A stretch of DNA of 64,000 nucleotides from Oceanococcus atlanticus (GCF_002088235.1 NZ_AQQV01000001.1:62001-126000), one strand, 5' to 3'; shown: positions 10,067 through 19,285, counted from the first letter of the stretch. A program made the numbers and translations. Notes: generated by a model from the sequence alone, not told the origin.

Positions 10067-10089
10067 GGAGCGGGCAGTAAACCCGCCCC
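10067..10089 (-). terminator. GC-rich hairpin after serC
   Basis: Arms GGAGCGGG (10067-10074) and CCCGCCCC (10082-10089) with one mismatch directly follow serC, with only a short T tract (AAAGTTTAAG region) on the minus strand. A weak terminator or attenuator before serA. Confidence 0.4.
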
Positions 10090-10091
10090 GA

Positions 10092-11171
10092 TCAGCCTTG
10101 TCGGCGGGCGAAATCAAGCATGAATTCGATCAAGGCATCAACGCCGCCTTCCGGCATCGCGTTGTAGATCGAAGCGCGCATGCCGCCAACCGAACGGTGG
10201 CCCTTGAGGGTGCTCAAACCGGCCGCCTCGGCCTGCTTCAGGAACTCGCCATCGAGCGCGGCATCGGCCAGGGTGAACGGTACGTTCATCCACGAACGCG
10301 ACACCGGGTCCACCGGGTTGGCGTAGAAATCGAGCTCGTCAATGGTCGCGTACAGACGTGCGGCCTTGCGTTCGTTGATCTCGGCCATGGCCTCAAGGCC
10401 GCCCTGCTGCTTGATCCACTTGAACACTTCGCCGGCCACGTACCAGGTGAAACACGGCGGCGTGTTGAGCATGGAATCGGCTTCGGCCTGCTGCGCGTAG
10501 TTCAGCACCATCGGGCACTGCGTGCTGGCACGATCGAGCAGATCTTCACGCACGATCACGATCACCATGCCGGCCGGGCCGACATTCTTCTGTGCGCCGG
10601 CGTAAATCAGGCCAAATTTGGACACATCCAGCGGACGCGACAGGAAGGTCGACGAGAAATCCGCCACCAGCGGCACGTCACCGCTGTCCGGAATCCAGTG
10701 GTACTCGACCCCTTCGATCGTTTCGTTGGGGGTGTAATGCAGATAGGCGGCATCCGCACGGGTCTGCCAACTGGCCGGATCCGGAATCGAGGTAAACGCC
10801 CCTTGCGGCTGGGCCACGACTTTGGCGTCGCAGAACTTGGCGCCTTCCTTGACGGCCTTCTTGCCCCAGCTGCCGGTCACCACATAATCGGCGGCCTGCT
10901 TGTCGCCCAGGAGATTGAGCGGAATGCCGGCAAACTGGCCAGCGGCACCGCCCTGCAGAAACAGCACTTTGTAGTTGGACGGAATGGCCAGCAGCTCACG
11001 CAGATTGGCCTCGGCCTGCTCGGCGATCGAAACAAAGGCCTTGCCGCGATGGCTCATTTCCATCACCGACATGCCACTGCCCTGCCAATCCAGCATGTCC
11101 TGCTGAACCTGCGTCAATACCGCCTCCGGCAGTGTCGCCGGACCTGCGCTGAAGTTGTAAACCCTGCTCAT
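10092..11171 (-). CDS. serC: Phosphoserine aminotransferase
   Basis: PLP enzyme making 3-phosphoserine from phosphohydroxypyruvate; also acts in pyridoxine synthesis. 359 aa. Seen: VYNFSAGPATLPEAVL at the N-terminus, FLQGGAAGQFAGIPLNLL near residue 70 and the PLP-lysine motif YAGAQKNVGPAGM near residue 195, then MRASIYNAMPEGGVDALIEFM at the C-terminus. It follows gyrA, as in other gammaproteobacteria. Confidence 0.97.
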   Translation of the reverse strand: MSRVYNFSAGPATLPEAVLTQVQQDMLDWQGSGMSVMEMSHRGKAFVSIAEQAEANLRELLAIPSNYKVLFLQGGAAGQFAGIPLNLLGDKQAADYVVTGSWGKKAVKEGAKFCDAKVVAQPQGAFTSIPDPASWQTRADAAYLHYTPNETIEGVEYHWIPDSGDVPLVADFSSTFLSRPLDVSKFGLIYAGAQKNVGPAGMVIVIVREDLLDRASTQCPMVLNYAQQAEADSMLNTPPCFTWYVAGEVFKWIKQQGGLEAMAEINERKAARLYATIDELDFYANPVDPVSRSWMNVPFTLADAALDGEFLKQAEAAGLSTLKGHRSVGGMRASIYNAMPEGGVDALIEFMLDFARRQG

Positions 11172-11227
11172 AACTGTCTTCGTGTGGGGGTCGGGGGAAA
11201 CCCGACGATGACTGAATTGTGTGTCGT

Positions 11228-13798
11228 TTATGCGTCGTCGCCCGCCGTGCTTTCGGCGTCTTCGCCGGCTTCGTCCTCGCTGCTGTCGGCCAGATCGGCA
11301 GCAATCCGGTCCAGACCCACAAGCTGGCTGTCGCGCAGGGAGATCAGTTTGACCCCCTGGGTGTTGCGACTGAGCACGGAGATTTCGTTGACACGGGTAC
11401 GCACCAACTGGCCGCTGTTGGCGATCAACATGATTTCGTCGTCCTCGCTGACCTGCACGGCACCGATAAGCTCGCCGGTCTTGTCACTCTTCTTGAGCGC
11501 CAGCACACCCTGGGTGCCACGCCCACGCAGCGGGTAATCATCGATCGGCGTACGTTTGCCATAGCCATTTTCGCTGCAGGTGAGAATGTCACCGTCGTTG
11601 TTGATGATCAGGGCCATGACCTGATCGTTATCGATCAGCCGGATACCGCGCACACCCAGCGCCGTGCGGCCCATGGCCCGCACCTGATCTTCACGGAAGC
11701 GCACCACCTTGCCCTGGCGCGAGAACAGCATGATGTCGCATTCGCCGTCGGTGATACCGACGTTGACCAGCGCATCATCTGCACGCAGATCCAGCGCGAT
11801 AAGGCCAACGCTGCGCGGACGCGAGAACTGCTCCAGCGGCACCTTCTTGACCGTACCGCGACGGGTCGCCATGAAGATGAACTTGTCTTCGGGGTAATCC
11901 TTGACCGGCAAGATGGCGCTGATGCGCTCGCCGTTTTCCAGCGGCAGCAGATTGACGATCGGGCGCCCGCGCGCCTCGCGACTGCCTCGCGGCAAGCGAT
12001 AAACCTTGATCCAGTAAACCTTGCCCAGCGACGAGAAGCACAACAACGTGTCGTGGGTGTGGGTCACCCACAGGCGGTCGACGAAATCCTCATCCTTGGT
12101 CTTGGCTGCACTGCGCCCGACACCACCGCGCTTCTGCGCCTGGTAAGCCTCCAGCGGTTGCGCCTTGACGTAGCCTTCGTGCGACAGGGTCACAACCATG
12201 TCTTCCGGCGTGATCAGATCTTCGACTTCCAGATCTTCCTGGGTTGCGACAATCTCGGTGCGCCGCGCATCACCGAAGGCGTCGCGGGATTCAACCAGCT
12301 CATCACGGATCACTTCGAGCAGACGTTCGCGGCTGCCAAGAATTTCCAGGTAACCGGCAATCTGCTCCAGCAGCGTGTTGAATTCATCACGCAGCTTGTC
12401 CTGCTCCAGCCCGGTCAGGCGATGCAGACGCAATTCCAAAATGGCCTGCGCCTGGGCTTCGCTGAGATGGTAGCCATCGTCCTTGAAACCGTATTCCGGA
12501 TGCTGTTCAGCCTCGGCCCCGGCGCGCTCGAGCAACGCACCAACCTCACCCGGCGGCCAGGCCCGGCCCAACAGGGCGATCTTGGCTTCAGCCGGCGATG
12601 GCGCCGCCTTGATCAGGGCGATGATGTCGTCGATATTGGTCAGCGCAACGGTCAGGCCTTCGAGAATATGGGCCCGTTCACGCGCCTTGCGCAGCAGGTA
12701 GCGGGTCCGTCGTGTCACTACCTCGCGGCGATGACGCAGGAACGCCTCCAGCACCTGCTTGAGATTCATCAGGCGCGGCTGGCCACCGTCCAGCGCCACC
12801 ATGTTGATGCCGAACACCGACTGCAACTGCGTCTGCTGGTACAAATTGTTGAGCACCACGTCGCTGTTCTCGCCGCGACGCAGCTCGATCACCACGCGAT
12901 AGCCGTCCTTGTCTGACTCGTCGCGAATTTCGGTGATGCCCTCGATCTTCTTTTCCTTGACCAGCTCGGCGATGTGCTTGATCAGCTTGGCCTTGTTGAC
13001 CTGGAAAGGCAGTTCGGTGATGACAATGGCTTCGCGGCCTTTGTCGAACTCTTCAAAGTCTGCACGTGCGCGCATGTAAATGCGCCCACGACCGGTGCGA
13101 TAGGCCTGCAGGATGCCGGCGGCGCCGTTGATGATGCCTGCGGTCGGGAAATCCGGCCCCGGCAGACGCTCCATCAGTTCGTCGATGTCAGCTTCGGGAT
13201 TTTCGATCAGCAGCAGGCAGGCGTCGATAACCTCACTGAGGTTGTGCGGCGGGATGTTGGTCGCCATCCCCACGGCAATCCCGGTACTGCCATTGATCAG
13301 CAGATTGGGCAGCCGCGTGGGCATGACTGTCGGTTCGAACTCCGACTCGTCATAGTTGGGTGTGAAATCGACCGTGTCCTTGTCGATGTCGGCCAGCAGT
13401 TCATGCGCCAGCTTGGACATGCGCACTTCGGTGTAACGCATGGCCGCGGGCGAGTCGCCATCAATCGAGCCGAAGTTGCCCTGGCCATCGACCAGCATGT
13501 AGCGCAGGGAGAAATCCTGGGCCATGCGCACGATGGTGTCGTACACCGCCGAGTCACCATGCGGGTGGTACTTACCGATCACGTCACCGACCACACGGGC
13601 CGATTTCTTGTAGGGCTTGTTGTAGTCGTTGCCGAGTTCGCGCATCGCGTGCAACACGCGGCGGTGGACCGGCTTGAGACCGTCGCGCACATCCGGCAAC
13701 GCGCGGCCCACAATCACGCTCATCGCGTAATCCAGGTAGGACTGCCGCATCTCGTCTTCGAGATTGATCGGCAACACTTCCTTGGCAAATTCGCTCAT
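11228..13798 (-). CDS. gyrA: DNA gyrase subunit A
   Basis: Breakage-reunion subunit that introduces negative supercoils with GyrB. 856 aa: winged-helix/tower domain with the quinolone-determining segment [17 protein letters not shown] (Ser and Asp at the usual 83/87 positions, i.e. no classical resistance substitution), the catalytic-Tyr segment [10 protein letters not shown], a coiled-coil arm, and a C-terminal beta-pinwheel. The GyrA-box appears as QKRGGVG around residue 560. A short acidic tail ends the protein. Start ATG 13798 is preceded by AAGGTAGAG. Confidence 0.98.
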   Translation of the reverse strand: MSEFAKEVLPINLEDEMRQSYLDYAMSVIVGRALPDVRDGLKPVHRRVLHAMRELGNDYNKPYKKSARVVGDVIGKYHPHGDSAVYDTIVRMAQDFSLRYMLVDGQGNFGSIDGDSPAAMRYTEVRMSKLAHELLADIDKDTVDFTPNYDESEFEPTVMPTRLPNLLINGSTGIAVGMATNIPPHNLSEVIDACLLLIENPEADIDELMERLPGPDFPTAGIINGAAGILQAYRTGRGRIYMRARADFEEFDKGREAIVITELPFQVNKAKLIKHIAELVKEKKIEGITEIRDESDKDGYRVVIELRRGENSDVVLNNLYQQTQLQSVFGINMVALDGGQPRLMNLKQVLEAFLRHRREVVTRRTRYLLRKARERAHILEGLTVALTNIDDIIALIKAAPSPAEAKIALLGRAWPPGEVGALLERAGAEAEQHPEYGFKDDGYHLSEAQAQAILELRLHRLTGLEQDKLRDEFNTLLEQIAGYLEILGSRERLLEVIRDELVESRDAFGDARRTEIVATQEDLEVEDLITPEDMVVTLSHEGYVKAQPLEAYQAQKRGGVGRSAAKTKDEDFVDRLWVTHTHDTLLCFSSLGKVYWIKVYRLPRGSREARGRPIVNLLPLENGERISAILPVKDYPEDKFIFMATRRGTVKKVPLEQFSRPRSVGLIALDLRADDALVNVGITDGECDIMLFSRQGKVVRFREDQVRAMGRTALGVRGIRLIDNDQVMALIINNDGDILTCSENGYGKRTPIDDYPLRGRGTQGVLALKKSDKTGELIGAVQVSEDDEIMLIANSGQLVRTRVNEISVLSRNTQGVKLISLRDSQLVGLDRIAADLADSSEDEAGEDAESTAGDDA

Positions 13799-13892
13799 GC
13801 TCTACCTTGTCTGGCCATTCACAAACGGCACTGCGGCGACCGCTGGGCGGCCCTCTCCCCCGCTGCGCACAACAGGCTTGAAAAAAGAGCCA

Positions 13893-13901
13893 ATTCTACC
13901 A
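13893..13901 (-). promoter_or_regulatory. Extended -10 element of the gyrA promoter
   Basis: On the minus strand TGGTAGAAT gives an extended -10 (TGn plus TAGAAT, 5 of 6 to consensus), placing the start point near 13886 and a leader of about 88 nt before gyrA. No good -35 is seen, which an extended -10 can tolerate. Confidence 0.5.
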
Positions 13902-13983
13902 TGCGCAGGCGTCTACGGCGCGTCATCGACGCCAATTTGGCGAGCAAAGCGCAGCCGCGGCGCAAGCGCCATCGGCGGATGGG

Positions 13984-13989
13984 TACAAT
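13984..13989 (+). promoter_or_regulatory. -10 element upstream of mtaD
   Basis: TACAAT (5 of 6 to TATAAT) on the plus strand, 27 bp before the mtaD ATG. The -35 region 17 bp upstream is poor. The gyrA and mtaD promoters are back to back in the 218-bp divergent gap. Confidence 0.4.
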
Positions 13990-14016
13990 GCGCCTGCATT
14001 TGCCCCGGCTCCGTCG

Positions 14017-15336
14017 ATGTCGCGCCCCACTCCTGATCTGCTCATCAGCCCGCGCTGGCTGATTCCGGTCGTGCCGCATGGCACGGTGCTGGAGAACCAC
14101 AGCCTGCTGATTGGCGGCGGCCGCATCCTCGACATCCTGCCCACCGGGGCCCAGAGCTTCAGCGATGTGCGCGAAATCAGACTGCCTGGCCATGCGCTGA
14201 TCCCGGGGCTTATCAACATGCACACGCATGCGGCGATGAACCTGATGCGCGGGATTGCCGACGACCTGCCGCTGATGACCTGGCTGGAACAACACATCTG
14301 GCCGCTGGAAGGGCGCTTCGTCGACGAGCATTACTGTCACATCGGGGTGCGTCATGCCATCGCCGAGATGCTGCGCGGCGGGGTCACCTGTTTCAACGAC
14401 ATGTATTTCTTCCCCGAAGCCACCGCGGCAGAGGCCTCGGCGGCCGGCATGCGCGCGCAGGTCGGCATGCTGCTGATTGATGGCCCCACCGCCTACGCAC
14501 AAGGGCCGGATGAATATTTCAGCAAGGGCTTGGCGTTGCATGACGCCTGGCAGGGCGACAGCCTGATCAGCACCTGCTTCGCCCCCCACGCACCCTACAC
14601 GGTGGGCGATGATTCGCTCAAACGCTGCCGGGTGCTGGCCGACGAGCTGGGTGTGGGCATCCACATGCACGTGCACGAAACCGCATTCGAGGTCGACAGC
14701 GCACTCAAGGCCACCGGTTTGCGTCCACTGCAGCGCCTGGAACAGCTGGGCCTGATCAACCCTCGCCTGCTTGCGGTGCACATGACCCAGCTCAACGCTC
14801 AGGACATCAGCATGCTCGCCGGGGCCGGCGCGCATGTCCTGCATTGCCCCGAATCCAACCTCAAACTGGCCAGCGGCTTCTGCCCCACCGCGGCACTGGC
14901 CGATGCCGGGGTCAACCTGACCCTGGGCACCGACGGAGCAGCCAGCAACAATGACCTGGACATGCTCGGCGAAATGCGCAGCGCTGCCCTGCTGGCCAAG
15001 GCCGTGGCCCAGCGCGCCGACGCCATGCCCGCGGCCGATGTCCTGGCCATGGCCACCATCAATGCTGCCCGCGCGCTGGGCCGCGACGACATCGGCTCGC
15101 TGGAGCCCGGAAAATGGGCTGACCTGTGCGCCATTGACCTCTCCGGACTGGAGCAACAGCCGCTGTACGATCCGGTGTCGCAGATCGTCTACGCCAGCAA
15201 CCGCAGCCAGGTCACCCACACCTGGATCGGCGGACGCGCTGTCCTGCGCGAGCGCAAACTGACCACGCTTGATGAGGCGGACCTGCTGCAGCAAGTTGCC
15301 GCCTACCGCGAAAAGATCGCCGGAGCACGCCCATGA
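14017..15336 (+). CDS. mtaD: 5-methylthioadenosine/S-adenosylhomocysteine deaminase family amidohydrolase
   Basis: TRZ/ATZ-family metal-dependent deaminase, 439 aa. Metal-binding HTH in LINMHTHAAMNLMRG near residue 69, a second His segment GIHMHVHETAFEVD near residue 210, LAVHMTQLN, and the Asp motif LTLGTDGAASNNDLDM near residue 310. It overlaps ubiG by 4 bp (ATGA); the mtaD-ubiG pair is also found in Pseudomonas, where both link to SAM/SAH metabolism because UbiG releases SAH. The exact substrate (SAH, MTA or adenosine) cannot be read from sequence. Confidence 0.88.
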   Translation: MSRPTPDLLISPRWLIPVVPHGTVLENHSLLIGGGRILDILPTGAQSFSDVREIRLPGHALIPGLINMHTHAAMNLMRGIADDLPLMTWLEQHIWPLEGRFVDEHYCHIGVRHAIAEMLRGGVTCFNDMYFFPEATAAEASAAGMRAQVGMLLIDGPTAYAQGPDEYFSKGLALHDAWQGDSLISTCFAPHAPYTVGDDSLKRCRVLADELGVGIHMHVHETAFEVDSALKATGLRPLQRLEQLGLINPRLLAVHMTQLNAQDISMLAGAGAHVLHCPESNLKLASGFCPTAALADAGVNLTLGTDGAASNNDLDMLGEMRSAALLAKAVAQRADAMPAADVLAMATINAARALGRDDIGSLEPGKWADLCAIDLSGLEQQPLYDPVSQIVYASNRSQVTHTWIGGRAVLRERKLTTLDEADLLQQVAAYREKIAGARP

Positions 15337-16049
15337 ACACAGCCACACACAAGACCAATGCCGATCCCGGCGAACTGCAACACTTTGCCGCGCTGGCCCA
15401 ACAATGGTGGGACACCAAAGGCCCCATGGGCCCGTTGCACGAAATCAACCCGCTGCGCCTGTCTTTCATCCAACGCTTTGAATCACTGGATGGCCTTAAG
15501 GCACTGGATGTGGGCTGCGGCGGCGGCATCCTGAGCGAAGCTTTGGCACGGGCCGGCGCCCACACCTGCGCCATCGATCTGGCTCACGAATCCGTTGAAG
15601 TGGCGCGCCAGCACGCCGCAGAACAAGGCCTGGAGGTGGAGTATCTGGAAATCTCCGCCGAAGATCTGGCCGAGCAGCGCGAGGCCCAGTTCGACGTCAT
15701 CACCTGCATGGAGATGCTCGAGCACGTACCCGACCCGCAATCGGTGATCGCCGCCTGCACCCGCCTGCTCAAACCCGGCGGACGCCTTTACCTGTCAACC
15801 ATCAACCGCAACCCCAAAGCCTTCGCCCTGGCCATCGTCGGCGCCGAGCATGTGCTTGGCCTGATTCCCAAGGGCACCCATGAATACGCCAAGTTCATCA
15901 AACCTTCGGAGCTGGCCGGCTGGTGCCGGCAATGCGGCCTGCACAGCGGGCCAACCGAAGGCATGACCTACAACCCGCTGACCCGCACACATCGCTTAAG
16001 CCGCGATGTGTCCGTCAATTACCTGATGCGCGCCATCAAGCCCGCCTGA
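15333..16049 (+). CDS. ubiG: Ubiquinone biosynthesis O-methyltransferase
   Basis: SAM-dependent methyltransferase for both O-methylations in ubiquinone synthesis. 238 aa: HFAALAQQWWDTKGPMGPLH near the N-terminus is a UbiG signature, the SAM site is LDVGCGGGILSEALARAGA near residue 55, and CMEMLEHVPDP and TINRNPKAFALAIVGAEHV follow. It overlaps mtaD by 4 bp and is followed after 13 bp by a YciK-like gene. In Pseudomonas a mupP phosphatase gene usually lies between ubiG and yciK; it is absent here. Confidence 0.96.
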   Translation: MNTATHKTNADPGELQHFAALAQQWWDTKGPMGPLHEINPLRLSFIQRFESLDGLKALDVGCGGGILSEALARAGAHTCAIDLAHESVEVARQHAAEQGLEVEYLEISAEDLAEQREAQFDVITCMEMLEHVPDPQSVIAACTRLLKPGGRLYLSTINRNPKAFALAIVGAEHVLGLIPKGTHEYAKFIKPSELAGWCRQCGLHSGPTEGMTYNPLTRTHRLSRDVSVNYLMRAIKPA

Positions 16050-16062
16050 GACTTTGTCCACG

Positions 16063-16773
16063 ATGCAAACCCCTTCCGCCCTCGCCGGCCGCAAGATACT
16101 GATCACCGGTGCCACCGGTGTGCTTGGCCGTGCCCTGTCCGTCACACTGGCGCAAATGGGCGCCGAACTGATCCTGCTGGCGCGACGCAAAAGTCGCCTG
16201 GAAGAACTCGACGATGTCATTGCCGAAGCAGGCGGCACACCACCCACCCTGGTCGAACTGGATTTCCTGCGCGCTGACGACATCCTCTATCAAGAGCTAG
16301 CTGGCGCGCTGGCACAAGAACATGCTGCCGACGGCCTGCATGGCCTCGTTTTGGCCTCCGGCCTGCACACCGGCCTGCATCCGCTGGAACACCTCAGTAT
16401 CAAAGACTGGCGCAAAATCTTCGACGTCAATCTGAACGGGCCCTTCCTGCTCGTCCATCAACTGCTGCCGCTGCTCAAACAGGCCCAGGGTCACCTCATT
16501 GGCATCACTGCACCGCAAGACAATATGAGCCATGCGTTCTGGGGTGCCTACGGCGCCAGCAAGGCGGCGCTGGATGCGCTGCTGGCCGGTTGCGCCGAAG
16601 AAAACGAAAAGACTTTGCAGGTCACCCGTTTTGCACCGGCGCCCATGCCCAGCCCGATTCGCGGGGCGGTCTACCCAGGAGAAACGCTGGACAGCTTGCC
16701 GCCGGTACAAAACAATGTCGATCAGATCGTGGCGTTACTGGAACGTCCGCTCAGCCCTGCCGGCAGGATTTAG
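16063..16773 (+). CDS. YciK-like short-chain dehydrogenase/reductase, atypical active site
   Basis: SDR fold, 236 aa from ATG 16063 (a TTG three codons upstream is possible). The cofactor motif TGATGVLGRA is intact and the YxxxK pair is present (Tyr163, Lys167 in GAYGASKAAL). The usual catalytic Ser, 13 residues before the Tyr, is Ala150 (context GITAPQDN), and the NAG motif is replaced (VLASGLH). FWGAYGASK and VYPGETLDSLPP resemble E. coli YciK, as does the position after ubiG. Function is unknown; the substitutions suggest weak or altered oxidoreductase activity. Confidence 0.8.
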   Translation: MQTPSALAGRKILITGATGVLGRALSVTLAQMGAELILLARRKSRLEELDDVIAEAGGTPPTLVELDFLRADDILYQELAGALAQEHAADGLHGLVLASGLHTGLHPLEHLSIKDWRKIFDVNLNGPFLLVHQLLPLLKQAQGHLIGITAPQDNMSHAFWGAYGASKAALDALLAGCAEENEKTLQVTRFAPAPMPSPIRGAVYPGETLDSLPPVQNNVDQIVALLERPLSPAGRI

Positions 16774-16831
16774 CAACAAACCGACCGACAGCGTGTAACC
16801 TTTAGCAAAATAAATCTGGTGGGGGCCAGTC

Positions 16832-17515
16832 ATGTCGCTACGCATATTGATCATTGATGACGATCCGGATATCCAGGATCTGCTGTTCGCAGCGCTGGAC
16901 GAGGAGACGTACATCCTGGATGCGGCCAGTGACGGCCCCAGCGGACTCGCGCTGGCCACTGAAAACGAATACGACGCGATCATCCTGGATATCAATATGC
17001 CGGGCATGAACGGATTCGAGCTGTGCAAGGAGCTGCGCGACAACGCGCGCATATCCACCCCCATCATGATGCTCACCTCGCGCGCCGAGGTTGAAGACCG
17101 CATCGCCGGCCTGGATTACGGGGCCGACGACTATCTGGCCAAACCCTTTGCTGTCGAGGAACTGGAAGCGCGCCTGCGCGCCATGACCCGACGCGGACGC
17201 CCGGTATTGGGCAACAAGATGAGCGTGGGCGACCTGGAGCTTGATCTGGAATCCAAATCAGCCAGCCGCGGCGGCAAGCACATTGCCCTGGCGCCGATCC
17301 ACATCAAGATCCTGGCCATGCTGATGCGAGAATCGCCCAATCTGGTCAGCCGAGCCAAGCTCGAGGCTGACATCTGGGGCGATGAACCACCGGACTCGGA
17401 TGCGTTGCGGGCGCATATCTATGCCCTGCGCACGGCGATCGACAAGCCGTTTGAAAACAAGCTGCTGCACACAGTGCCCAAACTCGGTTACCGCTTGGCT
17501 TTGCAGGCCGAATAA
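16832..17515 (+). CDS. OmpR/PhoB-family response regulator (orphan)
   Basis: Two-component DNA-binding regulator, 227 aa. Receiver domain at residues 1-118 with acidic pocket IIDDDPD (Asp9-11), phospho-acceptor Asp53 (AIILDINMPGMNG), Thr82 and Lys104 (DDYLAKPF). The C-terminal winged helix (residues 130-225) ends with the usual LLHTVPKLGYRLA strand. No histidine kinase lies next to it in either direction, so its partner must be elsewhere. A GGTGGGGG stretch precedes the ATG. Target genes cannot be inferred. Confidence 0.9.
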   Translation: MSLRILIIDDDPDIQDLLFAALDEETYILDAASDGPSGLALATENEYDAIILDINMPGMNGFELCKELRDNARISTPIMMLTSRAEVEDRIAGLDYGADDYLAKPFAVEELEARLRAMTRRGRPVLGNKMSVGDLELDLESKSASRGGKHIALAPIHIKILAMLMRESPNLVSRAKLEADIWGDEPPDSDALRAHIYALRTAIDKPFENKLLHTVPKLGYRLALQAE

Positions 17516-17536
17516 AGCACCAGCGCCCGGCCTGCG

Positions 17537-17561
17537 GCTCAACGCTGACTAGTCGTTGAGC
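17537..17561. repeat. Inverted repeat between convergent genes
   Basis: GCTCAACG (17537-17544) and CGTTGAGC (17554-17561) form a perfect 8-bp stem across the end of the ferritin-like gene, downstream of the response regulator. No T-tract follows on either strand, so it is at best a weak shared 3'-end structure. Confidence 0.4.
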
Positions 17562-18460
17562 TCCACACTGTCTGGCATGCGGCTACCCTGAAAACGCAGC
17601 AAACGCCCGAACAGGCGATCCGGGTCCACCCCCATGTCCTCGAACGAACCGGCGATGGGCTCGAGCATGCCAACCATACCGGCGCGGGTCAGGTCGTAGG
17701 CATCATGGAAACTGTCTTCGGAAAAGCCCAGCGCCACCGCATGATCTCTGGACTTCTTCACGTGGGTCGCCTCATCCCGCCGGATGTGCTTGATCAAGCG
17801 CGCAAAGCCGGTGTGCTTGCGCACATCGCCTGAGCTGAGCAACGCGGTCAGAGAAATACACACACCGGAATCCAGACCGGTGATGCGGGCGAAATGAGTA
17901 CCCAGATCCCGGCTGGCCACGCGCATGAACAAACGCCGCGTACGACGTCGAATCTGCGGCACATCATCCGGCACGGGCAGATGGCCACGGGCCTGATGGA
18001 TCAACCAGTTGTGGACCCGCTCTTCCGATTCAATCTCGCGCAAGGCGCGATGGTTGTAGGCCGTTTCTTCCGGACTCAGACGATTACACTCGTGGTGAAA
18101 AATATTGATCGCCGATTCTTCTGCACACACCAACACCGCCAAGATCCGCGCCGCGGCTTCCTGCTGCTTGTCAGCAATACCACCAAGCAGACTCATTTCG
18201 GTGGCCTGGGTATCGCAGTAATCCGCCATCATGGTCGCGGCGCGCTCACGCGAGCGCGGCTCCCAGGCCAGGCCGGCCAGAATAGAGGCCGGGTCTTCCG
18301 CGGTAAGATCCGGGTCCGGCACATCGAAGCAAAACGGCGTAATGCCCTGCGGCTGACTCAGCGCAGCGGGCAAGTGAGCCAGATCAGCATGAATGTCTTC
18401 GGCCTCCGCCTGAATCGCCTGCAACTGCTCGTCGAAAGAGGCTTCGAAGTTTTCACTCAT
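17549..18460 (-). CDS. Ferritin-like (putative di-iron) protein of unknown function
   Basis: 303 aa from ATG 18460 (MSENFEASFDEQ); a TTG seven codons upstream is an alternative. I do not recognise a named family. A central helical region carries Glu114/115 (VCAEESAINIFHHE), an ExxH in REIESEERVH (Glu147, His150), Asp187 (ITGLDSGV) in the third helix where Glu is usual, and a second ExxH in RRDEATHVKKS (Glu220, His223). This matches the E...ExxH...E/D...ExxH layout of ferritin-like carboxylate-bridged di-iron proteins. The acidic N-terminal 60 residues and the C-terminal 60 residues are unfamiliar. No signal peptide. Oxygenase, oxidase or iron-binding roles are all possible. Confidence 0.65.
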   Translation of the reverse strand: MSENFEASFDEQLQAIQAEAEDIHADLAHLPAALSQPQGITPFCFDVPDPDLTAEDPASILAGLAWEPRSRERAATMMADYCDTQATEMSLLGGIADKQQEAAARILAVLVCAEESAINIFHHECNRLSPEETAYNHRALREIESEERVHNWLIHQARGHLPVPDDVPQIRRRTRRLFMRVASRDLGTHFARITGLDSGVCISLTALLSSGDVRKHTGFARLIKHIRRDEATHVKKSRDHAVALGFSEDSFHDAYDLTRAGMVGMLEPIAGSFEDMGVDPDRLFGRLLRFQGSRMPDSVELND

Positions 18461-18493
18461 AACGGGGTCTTGATTCGCCAAATAATCGGATAA

Positions 18494-18512
18494 GCGTACG
18501 TTCGCGTACGCG
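18494..18512. repeat. GCGTACG direct repeats 10 bp apart, upstream of the ferritin-like gene
   Basis: GCGTACG at 18494-18500 and again at 18504-18510, the second lying inside a 10-bp perfect palindrome CGCGTACGCG (18503-18512). The spacing is one helical turn and the site is 34-52 bp before the chosen start, so it could be an operator. Bound factor unknown. Confidence 0.35.
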
Positions 18513-18573
18513 TGCGACCCAATGGTACGGAAAAACTCCCGGAAAATCAGGCGTCACCCTGCAGGCTGCTCGC

Positions 18574-19242
18574 TCAGTCGAAATGCTCAGCCAGTTCACC
18601 GATGCGCATCAGAGCCTGCTCAACCTGCAGACGCAGGCGCTCGCACTCCGCTTCGTCGGCGTCCCGCGGAACCTGAATCGGGTCACCGTAAACATAGTGC
18701 AGCTGACCAAACGGATACGGCACGATCATCGCATCCCAGGACGACAGCTCTTTGCGCCGCCGCGCCTGGTACGTCATCGGGATGATTGGCGCACCGGTCA
18801 ACCGGGCCGCAGCTATCACCCCCGCCTGCACCTTGTATTTAGGACCACGCGGGCCATCGGGCGTAATCCCGAGATCGTGTCCGCGCTTGGCCGCGCGCAA
18901 CATTTCGCGTAGCGCTTGGGCGCCACCGCGGCTGGATGAGCCGCGTATGCATTCAACCCCGAGATTGTCCATCGCCGCCGCAGCCAGGCTGCCATCACGT
19001 GACGCGCTGGCCAGCGGCGAAAACACCCGCCCCGGCGGACGGTGCGCCAAGTATCCAAAAGGCCCAAGAATATTGCGGTTATGCCAAGCCACAATAATGC
19101 ACGGCTTGCCCGAATCGAACTGCGCCTTGAGCACGGCAAGATTGGTATAGCGCTTGCGGCTGGTGGCATGTATGAAGCGCATCAGGCCAGACATCAACGC
19201 CGCGAGCACGCGGGTTTTCCAAGGGTAGTTTTGAGCGGACAC
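18574..19242 (-). CDS. DUF374 lysophospholipid acyltransferase family protein
   Basis: PlsC-superfamily acyltransferase that probably acylates a lysolipid or lipid A-like acceptor at the inner membrane. Seen: IIVAWHNRNILGPFGYLA (the DUF374 version of the HX4D-type block), SRDGSLAAAAMDNLGVECIRG and ITPDGPRGPKYKVQAGVIAAA, all typical of DUF374. I start it at GTG 19242 (VSAQNYPWKTRV, 222 aa), because a further upstream ATG at 19302 lies in the loop of a transcription terminator. The next minus-strand gene is the ferritin-like one, 113 bp on. Confidence 0.8.
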   Translation of the reverse strand: MSAQNYPWKTRVLAALMSGLMRFIHATSRKRYTNLAVLKAQFDSGKPCIIVAWHNRNILGPFGYLAHRPPGRVFSPLASASRDGSLAAAAMDNLGVECIRGSSSRGGAQALREMLRAAKRGHDLGITPDGPRGPKYKVQAGVIAAARLTGAPIIPMTYQARRRKELSSWDAMIVPYPFGQLHYVYGDPIQVPRDADEAECERLRLQVEQALMRIGELAEHFD

Positions 19243-19285
19243 GGGGATCAGATCGAAAAGCGAGCGTGTATTTTGCCACCGATAA

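Noticed and set aside
13819-15348. A 509-codon minus-strand frame opposite mtaD
   Set aside because: mtaD has all amidohydrolase metal motifs; the opposite frame is composition-driven.
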